NCBI GenBank assembly: GCA_964391195.1
Contig: CAYMLG010000003.1
Location: forward strand, 1-64,000
Direction of reading: 5' to 3'
Length of the DNA: 64,000 nucleotides
Source: JAAYXE01 sp964391195
Lineage (GTDB): Bacteria; Chloroflexota; Anaerolineae; Anaerolineales; UBA4823
A program made the position numbers and the translations under genes. This document shows positions 34,597-42,800 of this stretch, one piece after another. Numbering within the stretch: the first letter of the stretch is position 1; every line of letters begins with the position of its first letter. The notes under the pieces were generated by a model that saw nothing but the letters and a program-made list of their open reading frames with translations, had not been told where the DNA came from and searched no databases.

Positions 34597-35400
34597 TCAG
34601 TAGATCAGGAAACTTAACCCAAGCAGCCCGGCCAACACGGCCAGACCGGCCGACAGAATCGACCATTGGCCGGGATTCAAAGCCGGCAGAGGCATGGTGC
34701 GGATCTCCCCATCATATCCGCGGGAGAGCATGGCCATATAGATACGGTCACTGCGCTCGAATGCCCGCAGGAACAGGCTGCCGGCCATCCCTCCAGTGAC
34801 GCGCCCGCGCCAGATGAGGCTGCCCCCGGCCTGCAGTCCGGGCCGGTCTGCAGTTGAACTGCGCGCGGCCCTGGCGCGCAGCAGCCGCAGCGCTTCATCG
34901 GCAAAGACGAACAAATATCGCCACATCAGCCCGAAAACAGCCACCAGCAGCCGGGGGACGCGCAGCGCCCGCATCGCCAGCAGCAAATGCGGGAATGTGG
35001 TCGTTGAAGCCAGCACAATCGCAGCCTGGACGGAAATCCAGGATTTCAGCGCGATGCTCAGAAAGCGCTCCAGGCCCGGACCGGAGACCTCGACCACCCC
35101 CCTCCCCATTGGCAACGTGAACGCCGGCGGGCCATCCACCGTGAACAGGAGCGGGAGGGCCGCCAGCACAAACGGCAGGGCCAGCGACGCTCGCTTCAAC
35201 ACATACCCAACCCCCAGTTCGGCCAGCACCACCACCGCCAGAACGAACGAGAACAGCAGGACATAGACCGGCCAGGCCCCCACCGGGGTGAGGGCTGCGG
35301 TCAAGATCAGGGCCACAGCCAGCACCAGCTTCACCCGCGGGTCCATGCGATGCACCGGGCTATCACCAGTGCGGTAAGGGTCGAGAAAGTGGACGTGCAT
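34597..35400 (-). CDS. cbiQ: Cobalt/nickel ECF transporter T component
   Basis: Membrane coupling protein (EcfT type) of 267 residues linking the ATPase to CbiM. It has spans near residues 25-75 and 95-140, the Ala-Arg-Gly coupling motif as RAARSST near 184, and a terminal span. The N-terminus MHVHFLDPYRTGDSPVHRMDPR is typical of CbiQ/NikQ. I chose ATG 35400, 7 bases after the cbiM stop, rather than the upstream in-frame start at 35466 that lies inside cbiM. Confidence 0.92.
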   Translation of the reverse strand: MHVHFLDPYRTGDSPVHRMDPRVKLVLAVALILTAALTPVGAWPVYVLLFSFVLAVVVLAELGVGYVLKRASLALPFVLAALPLLFTVDGPPAFTLPMGRGVVEVSGPGLERFLSIALKSWISVQAAIVLASTTTFPHLLLAMRALRVPRLLVAVFGLMWRYLFVFADEALRLLRARAARSSTADRPGLQAGGSLIWRGRVTGGMAGSLFLRAFERSDRIYMAMLSRGYDGEIRTMPLPALNPGQWSILSAGLAVLAGLLGLSFLIY

Positions 35401-35407
35401 AGCGGCT

Positions 35408-36364
35408 TTAGGCGCGATCAGCCCGTCCCTGGCGGCGAGAATAGGCCACGAGCAGCGCCACGGCAAATACGATCAGTGTCCCAACGATCCCTGCCAGGAT
35501 TGTCGCCAGGGCTTCGCTTGACACCCCGGGCAGCACGTAGTCGGGGAAGATCTCGAACCGCGGGGCTTGAGCCATATCCAGGAACCCTTGCTGCTCAGCA
35601 ACCCACTCCAGCCCGTCGGGATGAGAAGAGGCGAACGGCGATGCCACCGCCAACCCCAGGGCGATCAACAGCCCGGCGCCCCAAACCATCGCTCCACGTG
35701 GGGCCGGTTCTGTACTGGCTGCCAGCAAGTCGCGGCGAGCGCCGTACAGGAAAGCCAGCGCCCCGACTGTGATCAGCCCCTCTCCGACCCCGATCAGCGC
35801 GTGGATCCCGGCCATAGCCGGGATGGCGAGGTTCGCCGGAGAAGTGCCGGAGGACGCCAACTGCAGCGCCACTGCCAGAGATGCAACCACGATCGAGGCC
35901 CAGGCTGCCAGGAAGCCCCCGACGAACATGCTCAGCCTGCGCTCGCCGGCGATCCGGAGCACGGTGCGGTAAAAAGCGTAGGAGACGGCCACGCCGACGA
36001 TCCCCATGTTAAAAATGTTTGCGCCTAATACCAGCAGCCCGCCGTCCTGGAAGATCAGCGCCTGGATGCTGACCACGCTGGTCATCACCAGGATCGCCGC
36101 CCAGGGCCCCAGCAAAATACTCGCCAGCGCTGCGCCCATCAAGTGGCCGGAAGTCCCCCCGGCCACGGTAAAGTTGAGCATCTGCCCGGCGAAAATTGCT
36201 GCTGCCAAAACCCCCATCAATGGCACCTGGCGTTCGCCAAGGTCTTCCCCGGCTCGCTTGAGCGAGTAGCCAACCACCAGGATCGATACCAGCCACAGCA
36301 CAAGCGAAACGACAGTGGACAGGAATCCGTCGGGAATATGCATTGGAGCCGGTGAGTACAACAT
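35408..36364 (-). CDS. cbiM: Cobalt/nickel ECF transporter substrate component with PDGLE domain
   Basis: Metal-binding membrane protein of the CbiM/NikM family. The core (about residues 8-215) has seven spans. HIPDGFLS near the N-terminus and GGTSGHLMGA carry the metal-binding histidines known for NikM. A C-terminal span pair with SSHPDGLEWVAE (about 245-256) is the PDGLE (CbiN/NikN-like) domain, so N is fused to M. AGGAGG is best placed for the ATG at 36364, giving MLYSPAPMHIPDG; the family normally needs Met-His at the mature N-terminus, which an ATG at 36343 would give. The neighbouring Lar genes make nickel the favoured substrate. Confidence 0.92.
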   Translation of the reverse strand: MLYSPAPMHIPDGFLSTVVSLVLWLVSILVVGYSLKRAGEDLGERQVPLMGVLAAAIFAGQMLNFTVAGGTSGHLMGAALASILLGPWAAILVMTSVVSIQALIFQDGGLLVLGANIFNMGIVGVAVSYAFYRTVLRIAGERRLSMFVGGFLAAWASIVVASLAVALQLASSGTSPANLAIPAMAGIHALIGVGEGLITVGALAFLYGARRDLLAASTEPAPRGAMVWGAGLLIALGLAVASPFASSHPDGLEWVAEQQGFLDMAQAPRFEIFPDYVLPGVSSEALATILAGIVGTLIVFAVALLVAYSRRQGRADRA

Positions 36365-36430
36365 TTATATTCCTCCTCAAAAATAACTTCTCAGTTGAAC
36401 CACGAACCGGAATCCAGCCAGCTCAACGCT

Positions 36431-36844
36431 CTATCCCAGGCAGCCGGGACAAAGGCCGAAAAAAGTGACGTGGGTGGTATCTATCTGGAACCCTGTGCGC
36501 TGTTTGAAAATTTCATACAGACCGGCAAGCAGTTCGTGGTTTATCTCGCATGTTGCCCCGCACGACCGGCAGATCAGATGGTGATGCTGGTGATCTGCGA
36601 CTTCGTAGACCAACTGCCCATTCCCCACATGGGCAGCCAACAGGAAGCCCTGACCGGTGAGGAACGCCAGGGTGCGGTACACGGTGGCCTCCGTCACCCC
36701 CGGTAGGACCTCCTGCAGTCGCTCGTAGACCGTTTGAGGCGTGATGTGCTCCCCCGCTTCTTGCAGGATGCGTAGGATAGCGAGTCGCTGAGGGGTCAGG
36801 CGGTAGCCTCTGGACCTGAGAAGTTCAGCATACTGATCGATCAT
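36431..36844 (-). CDS. Fur-family metal-responsive regulator
   Basis: Dimeric metal-sensing repressor of 137 residues. The N-terminal winged helix is LRSRGYRLTPQRLAILRIL and TPQTVYERLQEVLPGVTEATVYRTLAFL. The C-terminal metal region has HQHHHLICRSCGATCEI and a closing CPGC, so the two CxxC pairs of the structural zinc site are present. It is the first gene of the operon with cbiMQO and has a perfect palindrome in its promoter, so it likely controls itself and the importer, like Nur or a cobalt sensor. Zur or Fur specificity cannot be excluded. I chose ATG 36844, preceded by AGAGGG; a longer frame to 36988 runs through the operator. Confidence 0.9.
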   Translation of the reverse strand: MIDQYAELLRSRGYRLTPQRLAILRILQEAGEHITPQTVYERLQEVLPGVTEATVYRTLAFLTGQGFLLAAHVGNGQLVYEVADHQHHHLICRSCGATCEINHELLAGLYEIFKQRTGFQIDTTHVTFFGLCPGCLG

Positions 36845-36855
36845 TTTCCCTCTTC

Positions 36856-36877
36856 TTATTGCAAGTAGTTGCAATAA
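36856..36877. promoter_or_regulatory. Fur-type operator, 9-4-9 palindrome
   Basis: TTATTGCAA, 4-base spacer GTAG, TTGCAATAA: a perfect 22-base inverted repeat ending 12 bases before the fur ATG. Size and symmetry fit Fur-superfamily boxes. A further half-site ATAGCAAT follows at 36878-36885. Confidence 0.75.
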
Positions 36878-36940
36878 ATAGCAATCGTCGCTAATTTTAC
36901 CAGAGGATGCATCTGCGGCACAATGACCTTCGCAAGAATA

Positions 36941-36992
36941 GGGGATGTGGGCGTGGGCGGGCTGTGCACAGCCCGCCCACGCCCACATCCCC
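36941..36992. repeat. Perfect 52-base palindrome
   Basis: 26-base arms (36941-36966 and 36967-36992) with no spacer, G/T-rich on the left. It lies between thioredoxin and the fur gene, 64 bases upstream of the Fur box. It shares GATGTGGG with the hairpin at 32181. A separate terminator for thioredoxin exists at 37066-37111, so this one is not needed for termination. Confidence 0.7.
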
Positions 36993-37065
36993 CCTACCCT
37001 CTATTGTTCGAAGCTTGGCTTATACCTTTGAGAATCGATATCCGCGGCCGGTTTGACGGCAAAAC

Positions 37066-37111
37066 ATCGAGCGTGAACTTCCGCCTGTTGCGGCCTGGAT
37101 TCACGCTCGAT
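37066..37111 (-). terminator. Terminator of thioredoxin
   Basis: Perfect 12-bp stem (37066-37077 with 37100-37111) with a 22-base loop. On the minus strand it is followed by GTTTTG. It lies 39 bases after the trx stop. Confidence 0.6.
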
Positions 37112-37149
37112 AACTTATCCGGAAGAAGGAAAAAATTGTGGGCGAAAAA

Positions 37150-37476
37150 TCAGGAAAGATGGGGAGAGAACTTCTTCTGCAAGCGGTCTTTCGGCTGGTA
37201 GCCCGTCACCCGCTGGACCGGAACCCCGTCGACGAAAAGCATTAAGGTGGGCACACCCATCACCTGGTAATCCGTAGCCAACTGAGGGCTGTCATCCACG
37301 TCTAACTTCACCACCTTAACCCTGTCTGTCCATTCTTTCGCCAGATCTTTGACGACCGGGTCCAACATTTTGCAGGGACCACACCACACGGCAGTGAAAT
37401 CCACCAGGACCGGCTGGCTGGACTGCAATACTTCGTGTTCGAAAGATGCTTCTGATACGTGCTTGATGTCGGCCAT
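37150..37476 (-). CDS. trxA: Thioredoxin
   Basis: Dithiol-disulfide oxidoreductase of 108 residues, cytosolic. The active site WCGPC is at about 31-35, after LVDFTAVW, and the cis-proline segment is VMGVPTLMLF near 72. I chose ATG 37476 because CGGAGGAAGA precedes it; the frame is open to 37776 but that part overlaps tRNA-Lys. The C-terminus (DRLQKKFSPHLS) is slightly unusual. A single-gene unit divergent from the tRNA gene. Confidence 0.95.
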   Translation of the reverse strand: MADIKHVSEASFEHEVLQSSQPVLVDFTAVWCGPCKMLDPVVKDLAKEWTDRVKVVKLDVDDSPQLATDYQVMGVPTLMLFVDGVPVQRVTGYQPKDRLQKKFSPHLS

Positions 37477-37579
37477 TCTTCCTCCGTTGCCTGCTGATTC
37501 ACACCGGAGTATCGTAATCAGTCCAACCTGAAAAGTCAAGGCAGTAGTCGAGTGAAAAAGTGCGCAGGCAGTAGAGAAG

Positions 37580-37622
37580 CGGTGTTTTGGGTGGGGATGG
37601 CCCATCCCCACCCAAAACACCG
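37580..37622. repeat. Perfect palindrome between divergent trx and tRNA-Lys
   Basis: Arms 37580-37600 and 37602-37622 are fully complementary around a single central C. The left arm is G/T-rich, as in the other family members. Its location upstream of two divergent genes makes a terminator role unlikely, which is the best evidence that these hairpins are dispersed elements. Confidence 0.65.
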
Positions 37623-37682
37623 AAGCGCCGATTTTGTTGACTCCTGATAACAAGCGTGATACAATGCTCGGCGCTAACTCTA

Positions 37683-37754
37683 GGGCGTGTAGCTCAATGG
37701 CAGAGCAGTGGCCTTTTAAGCCATTGGTTGAAGGTTCGAGTCCTTCCACGCTCA
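37683..37754 (+). tRNA. tRNA-Lys (anticodon TTT)
   Basis: A complete cloverleaf can be folded. The acceptor stem is 37683-37689 with 37747-37753 (one G-T pair). The D-arm is GCTC/GAGC, the anticodon stem GTGGC/GCCAT with loop CTTTTAA giving anticodon TTT, and the T-arm contains GGTTCGAGTCC. CCA is not encoded. It reads AAA and, with modification, AAG lysine codons. Confidence 0.95.
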
Positions 37755-37777
37755 CTAAGTTATTTTCCCCCACCAAG

Positions 37778-37799
37778 ACCTGCCAGATGGCAGGTTTTT
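37778..37799 (+). terminator. Terminator of tRNA-Lys
   Basis: ACCTGCC, 4-base loop, GGCAGGT and a run of T: a compact intrinsic terminator 24 bases after the tRNA. Confidence 0.85.
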
Positions 37800-37911
37800 G
37801 TGTTTAACCCACCGCTCTCAGGAAAGCGCAGAAATTGCCTTCATCACCGATTGAGAGTATACTTTCCGCAGATTCAGGCATAAAGCCTTATCCTAAATGA
37901 GGAGATTTCCC

Positions 37912-38604
37912 ATGGCCTCCAGAACCGGAAACCCTGGAACCTGCGCTTATTGCGGCGAAGTCATCTTGAAGCGCAGCGTTGTTAGTCACCTGAAGAAATG
38001 CCCCAAACGACAGGAAACTCTCTCCCTGGCCGAAGCCAGCAGCCGTGCGGTGGATACGCTCTGGCATTTACGCGTTCAGGATGCTTACAATAAGGATTTT
38101 TGGCTGGATCTGGAGATGACCGGCTCAGCATCACTCGAAATGCTCGATAAATATCTGCGCGCCATCTGGTTGGAATGCTGCGGTCACCTGAGCGAATTCA
38201 CGATCGGCGGGTGGGGTGGCCAGACGATCGGCAAGTCGCGCAAAGCTGATGCGATATTTGAGCCAGGACGGGTTCTGCGACATCTATATGACTTTGGCAC
38301 CACATCCGAGACCGATATCAAAGTGGTGGGCTTCCGGGAAGGAAAAGCGACCACCAAGCATCCCATCGCGCTGCTGGCGCGAAACCAGCCACCCGAAAGG
38401 CCATGCTTGGAGTGTGGCCAACCTGCTGCCTGGTTGTGCCTTGAATGTTTCTATAGCGAAGTTGGGGAAGATGGCATGTGGTTCTTATGCGATGAACATG
38501 TCGAAGACCACGAACATACCGAAGATGGAGAACCCATCCCGGCAGTGAATTCACCCCGGCTGGGAATGTGCGGCTACACGGGGCCGGCAGAACCGCCCTA
38601 TTGA
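37912..38604 (+). CDS. pRiA4b ORF-3-like protein with zinc-finger ends
   Basis: 230 residues. The N-terminus CAYCGEVILKRSVVSHLKKC is a C2HC-type zinc finger. The middle (FWLDLEMTGSASLEMLDKYLRAIWLECCGHLSEFTIGG, then LRHLYDFGTTSETDIKVVG) fits the plasmid pRiA4b ORF-3-like fold, a small domain found in proteins near mobile elements and of unknown function. The C-terminus has further Cys/His pairs (CLECGQPAAWLCLECFY and CDEHVEDHEH) like a second zinc ribbon. GGAG stands 7 bases before ATG 37912; an ATG at 37897 is less well placed. Cytosolic. The domain assignment is by pattern. Confidence 0.7.
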   Translation: MASRTGNPGTCAYCGEVILKRSVVSHLKKCPKRQETLSLAEASSRAVDTLWHLRVQDAYNKDFWLDLEMTGSASLEMLDKYLRAIWLECCGHLSEFTIGGWGGQTIGKSRKADAIFEPGRVLRHLYDFGTTSETDIKVVGFREGKATTKHPIALLARNQPPERPCLECGQPAAWLCLECFYSEVGEDGMWFLCDEHVEDHEHTEDGEPIPAVNSPRLGMCGYTGPAEPPY

Positions 38605-38620
38605 CATTATAGAGCATTAG

Positions 38621-38932
38621 ATGGCCCGCAAGAAACGCACCCAAACCCCGGAGTATCAGTGGGAGCAGGCCCTCATTGATGCCTATTACGATTACCGTTG
38701 GCTGGAAGTGCTTGAGCCGCTGTATCAGAAATTCCAGCAGTGGAAAGCCGGGGAACTGGATCCCGCCGAATTGGACAAAGCCATCCACGAAACCCAAAAG
38801 CAGAGGCGGGAAGTGTATAACTTGTTCTTTAAGGGTCGGGATTGGCTGGTGCGTTTAATTCAATGGGATAAAACCTGGTTCCAGGCCTGGGTGAAGGACA
38901 ATCCACCGCCGGAAGGTTATCAACTCAGGTAA
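38621..38932 (+). CDS. Hypothetical protein, 103 residues
   Basis: I do not recognise a family. It is basic at the N-terminus (ARKKRTQTPEYQWEQ), aromatic-rich and predicted helical throughout (ALIDAYYDYRWLEVLEPLYQKFQQWKAG, KAIHETQKQRREVYNLFF), with no membrane span or signal peptide. It starts 16 bases after the stop of the pRiA4b ORF-3-like gene and is probably co-transcribed with it. Codon use looks like that of the neighbours. Confidence 0.65.
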   Translation: MARKKRTQTPEYQWEQALIDAYYDYRWLEVLEPLYQKFQQWKAGELDPAELDKAIHETQKQRREVYNLFFKGRDWLVRLIQWDKTWFQAWVKDNPPPEGYQLR

Positions 38933-38983
38933 GATTACCTACCCCCTTGGTAATCAAACCCAGATTATCTAATTAATATAAAG

Positions 38984-39037
38984 TTGACGCACTAATGATG
39001 TACACAATAATCACTATTTACACTCTGTGTACATCAT
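38984..39037 (+). promoter_or_regulatory. Promoter and operator of the toxin-antitoxin pair
   Basis: TTGACG at 38984-38989 and AATAAT at 39006-39011 form a promoter with a 16-base spacer. ATGATGTACACA (38995-39006) is repeated in inverted order as TGTGTACATCAT (39026-39037), a perfect 12-bp inverted repeat with a 19-base spacer. The left arm lies between the -35 and -10 boxes, the classic place for toxin-antitoxin autorepression. Confidence 0.7.
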
Positions 39038-39074
39038 GGTCTGATGATTCTGTTCGGGAAGGAGGCACACACAT

Positions 39075-39371
39075 ATGACCATTGTTATTGGAGCGCGGGA
39101 AGCTCGCCGGCGGTTCGCTGACCTGCTGGGTCGGGTAGGCTACGGCGGAGAGGTTGCTATCGTTGAGCGGTCAGGGAAACCGATGGTGACGATCATACCG
39201 GTAGAAGTCTATGATCAGTTGGTAGCCGAGCGTGAAGCGCGCTTTCAAGTGCTGGATCGACTACGCAGCAAGCTACCGGAGATCCCAAAAGAGGAAGTTG
39301 AGCCCGATATCAGCCAGGCTATTGATGATGTGAGGAAGTCAACATCCAAAGAGAAGGCAGAGTCTGATTAG
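39075..39371 (+). CDS. Phd/YefM-type antitoxin
   Basis: 98 residues. The N-terminal Phd/YefM DNA-binding fold is visible (IVIGAREARRRFADLLGRVGYGGEVAIVERSGKPMVTIIPVEVYDQL), followed by a charged C-terminal tail (KEEVEPDISQAIDDVRKS) that would wrap the toxin. GGAAGGAGG precedes the ATG. It probably binds the inverted repeat at 38995-39037. It stands directly before the PIN toxin gene with a 5-base gap. Confidence 0.9.
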   Translation: MTIVIGAREARRRFADLLGRVGYGGEVAIVERSGKPMVTIIPVEVYDQLVAEREARFQVLDRLRSKLPEIPKEEVEPDISQAIDDVRKSTSKEKAESD

Positions 39372-39376
39372 TCATC

Positions 39377-39805
39377 ATGCTGCGCGCCGTTATCGATACG
39401 AATATACTTGTAAGCGGAATCTTGAGCCGTAATGGGGCACCGGCTGAACTTATTACTGTTTGGCGTGAGCGGCGGTTTCTGTTACTCAGTTCCTCTCCTA
39501 TCATTGCCGAAGTTCAGGCCGTCATGCAATATCCACGCATCTACAAAAAATATCACCTAAGCGAAGGTGTTATTGAACAGACGATTACACTCTTGGAACA
39601 TGACTCGCTGTTAGTAGCAGGAGACGCCGATGTCGCCGGATGTGTCCCGGATGACCCAAAGGAAGAGATGTTTCTGGCTTGCGCTTTAGATGGCCTGGCG
39701 GACGTCGTAGTGAGCGGCGACCATCACCTCTTAGATTTAGGTAACTTTCGAGGTATCCCGATCATCACTGCCCGCCAATTTCTGGATCAGCTAAATCAGG
39801 AGTGA
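39377..39805 (+). CDS. PIN-domain toxin (COG1569 type)
   Basis: 142 residues, a putative Mg-dependent ribonuclease of the PIN superfamily. Acidic active-site positions are visible: D in AVIDTNILVSG near residue 6, E in IIAEVQAVM near 44, D in VPDDPKEEMFLACAL near 93, and D in VVSGDHHLLDL near 114. All look intact, so the toxin should be active. It forms a pair with the upstream antitoxin. The RNA target is unknown. Confidence 0.9.
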   Translation: MLRAVIDTNILVSGILSRNGAPAELITVWRERRFLLLSSSPIIAEVQAVMQYPRIYKKYHLSEGVIEQTITLLEHDSLLVAGDADVAGCVPDDPKEEMFLACALDGLADVVVSGDHHLLDLGNFRGIPIITARQFLDQLNQE

Positions 39806-39888
39806 ACTCGTCGATATTTTCATTGTCACCAGGACTTCGCTAGTTGAGTACCCCCGTTAACCGTCCCTCAGCGCCTAGGATTGGCTGG

Positions 39889-42800
39889 CTATACCTCCGA
39901 CCACAATTCCAATAACTGGCGATTCCAGGGGATTTGCTCTAAAAACGTCCGGCGGATTTCCTCCTCTTTTATCCTTGCCGCCTGTGTCTGCAAAAACTGG
40001 TGGCTTGCTTCCAGCATATCCTTCAGCCTGGGATCCCCATTTGCTTTGAGCACTTCACTGCAGATGAGATAGACCCGGCTGGGTTCCTCCGCGCCCAAGA
40101 GTTCATGCCCTTTTAGATAATCCAAAATCTCTTCGACAAGATGGAGAGCGCCGCCCAGGTCTCCCTCGGCGAGCGAGACATTTGCCAGCCCCGCCTGGGC
40201 TTCAACCGCCCGGGTTTCCAATCCCAGGCTGCGCTGCAGGTCTAGCGCCTTCTGGAAATGCGCCCAAGCATCCGCATGGCGCCCGGCCGAGCAGAACAGG
40301 TGACCCAGCCGGTGCATACCGCTGGCTTCATACATCGTGCTGTTTGCCTGGCGAGCAAGGATCAACCCTTGCTGAGCATCCTCCACGGCCGCAGCTACCT
40401 CTCCCAGATACTCCTTCAGCACGGCGAAGCTGATCAGGATCGCACTGTGGTTCTGCACCAGGCCAAGTTCCTGGGCCAATTGCAGCGCCTGCTCGTAATA
40501 TTCTCGCGCCTCAAGTAAATTGCCCAAATCGCGCTCCGCCTCGGCCAGATTGCCAAGGTTGATGCAGCAGCTATGAAGGTTCCGAATTTCGCGGTTGACC
40601 TCCAGCGCTTGAAGTTGATAGCGGCGAGATGCGGCATAATCGAGCTGCTCATGAGCGATTACCCCCAAATTGCCGAGCATAATCCCTTCCCCGCGCCGTG
40701 ATCCAATCTCCCGCATCGCCTGCATGGCGGCTTCAAAATATGTCTTCGCCTCCGAATAACTGCCTTCCCCCCAATAAGTAACTCCCAGATTCGATAACGT
40801 TCTCCCCTCGCCCCACCGGTCGTTCAATTGTTGGTAGATCTCCAGGGCCGCGGACAGGTATGTCCTCGCTTGCTCATATTGGTTCAAATCAGAAAAATGA
40901 GGCCCCAGGCTCATCAACACATCCGCCTCAAGATTGACCATCCGGGCTGCACGCGCCAGTTTTAATGCCTGCTCCAATTTCTCCAGGGCTTCGGGGCTGG
41001 TCAGTTGGAAATCCAGGGCGCTTCCCCAGATATGATAGCCTTCAGCCTCTTTTTCAACGGCCCCGGCCTGGTGAGCCAGGGAAACTGCTTCCTGAGCCGC
41101 AGCCGCTGCCTCTTCGTACGCCCCAGTGTTGAAAGCAAAGTTAGCCCGGCGCAAAGCTGCGTCAGCCTGGTAGCTGGGGTCATCGAGTATCTCCCCCAGC
41201 TTTGCCAGCGATGCCAAATCCTCCACCTGGCGCTCCCGGTCGCCCAGGCGATCGAGGACGCGCTCACGTTCCAGGTAAATTTGAAACCGCGATAAATGGT
41301 CCGCCTCTGGGGTCAGTTCCAGCGCCTTGGTCAGGGCATAGACCGCCTCCGCATTGGCATACCGGGCTGCAGCATGCTTCCCGGCCCGCCGGTACCAGGC
41401 AGAAGCCGTGCTTCTCTTTCCAGCCTGCTCCCAATGTTGAGCGACAGATACAGCATAGGCGTCTCCCTGTTGGTTGCGTTGCGTGATCCCTTCCAGCCAC
41501 TCTGCGGCCCGAGCATGATAAGTTCGCCGCTGACGCTTGAGCAGGCTCTCATAAGCCACATCTCGCATCAAGATATGCTTGAAGAGGTACTCATGGGTCT
41601 CCTGGAAGGATGAACGCTCGCGTTGATAGACAATTTCACGATTCCGCAGTTCGAGCAAGATTTCTCGGGCGGAGTCCGTATTCCCTTGCGTTGCGGGTCC
41701 ATCCTGCCCGACCAGGAATTCCACTGCCTGATCCCAGAAGATCCGCCCGATAACCGCCGCACGCTGCAGCAGCGACCGCTCCCTTGTACCCAGCGCGTCT
41801 AGCCGTGCTTGAAGGACACCCGCCAGCGTCGCGGGGATTTTTATGCCGGCCAGTTGATCGGTGTGAATGCGCCAACGCTCGCTTGTTTTTTCAATGACCC
41901 CTTCTTCGATCAGCAGCTTGATCCCCTCTTCGATGAAAAACGGATTACCATCCGCCCGGTCCACCACCATTTCTCGCAATTCGAATGGAATATTTTCTGC
42001 CCGCTTCAGGATCTCCCTCACCAGTCCCTGGCTTTCGTGTTTCGACAAAGGGCGCAAATCCATGCGGTGATAAAACAGGAGCCCTTCTCCCCAGTTCGGT
42101 CTGCGCTGGTACAGTCCCGGCCTGGCGGTGCAAATCACGAGCAAGGGGCTCTTTGCCAGCGAACCATCTATCCAATGGATCAGGTCGAGCGAGCTATCAT
42201 CGGCCCAATGGATATCTTCCAGCAAGACAACCACCGGATCCTTCTGGGCCAAAGCCCGGAAGTATTCTCCTAAATAAACGAGCGCCTGTTCGCGAAACTG
42301 CCTGGCCTGGACGGCGCTCTCTTGCCGCTCGTTCCCGGCCATCTCAAAGCCCAAAAGCTCGCCAATAAAGTGGGCTTTTTTCGCGTTCGCCTCGTTTTCA
42401 GCCAGCACCTCGCTGATCCCACGGACGATCTTGTCCATCACCAGCTCCGGAGGATCACTATTCTGGATCTCAAATCGAAAGGCGAACATGCTTCGCAGCA
42501 GAGAATAGGGGGTATTGCGGGTAGAGGCGTACGCGCGCCCCTTAAAGTAATAAACCGATTCTGGCAGCAGTTCCAGCCAATTATCGAACTCGTAGATCAG
42601 GCGAGATTTGCCGATCCCCGCCTCCCCAACAATGGTGATAATCTGGCATTGGCGATCTTCGATTACTTCCCAGAAAGTGTTCTGCAACCGCAGCAGGTCC
42701 GCTTCCCGGCCGATCATGCGCGTTTCGATGCCCTCTACACCGCGGGTCGAGATACGGAAGGTCCGCGGCTTGGCTTCCAGTACCAGGTAAACCTGGAGCT

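Noticed and set aside
37477..37776. N-terminal 100-residue extension of thioredoxin
   Set aside because: It runs through tRNA-Lys and a palindrome, and CGGAGGAAGA precedes the ATG at 37476.
39075..39805. Genomic island or prophage around tRNA-Lys
   Set aside because: A tRNA, hypotheticals and a toxin-antitoxin pair are close together, but there is no integrase, no repeated tRNA 3-prime end and no change in base composition that I can see.
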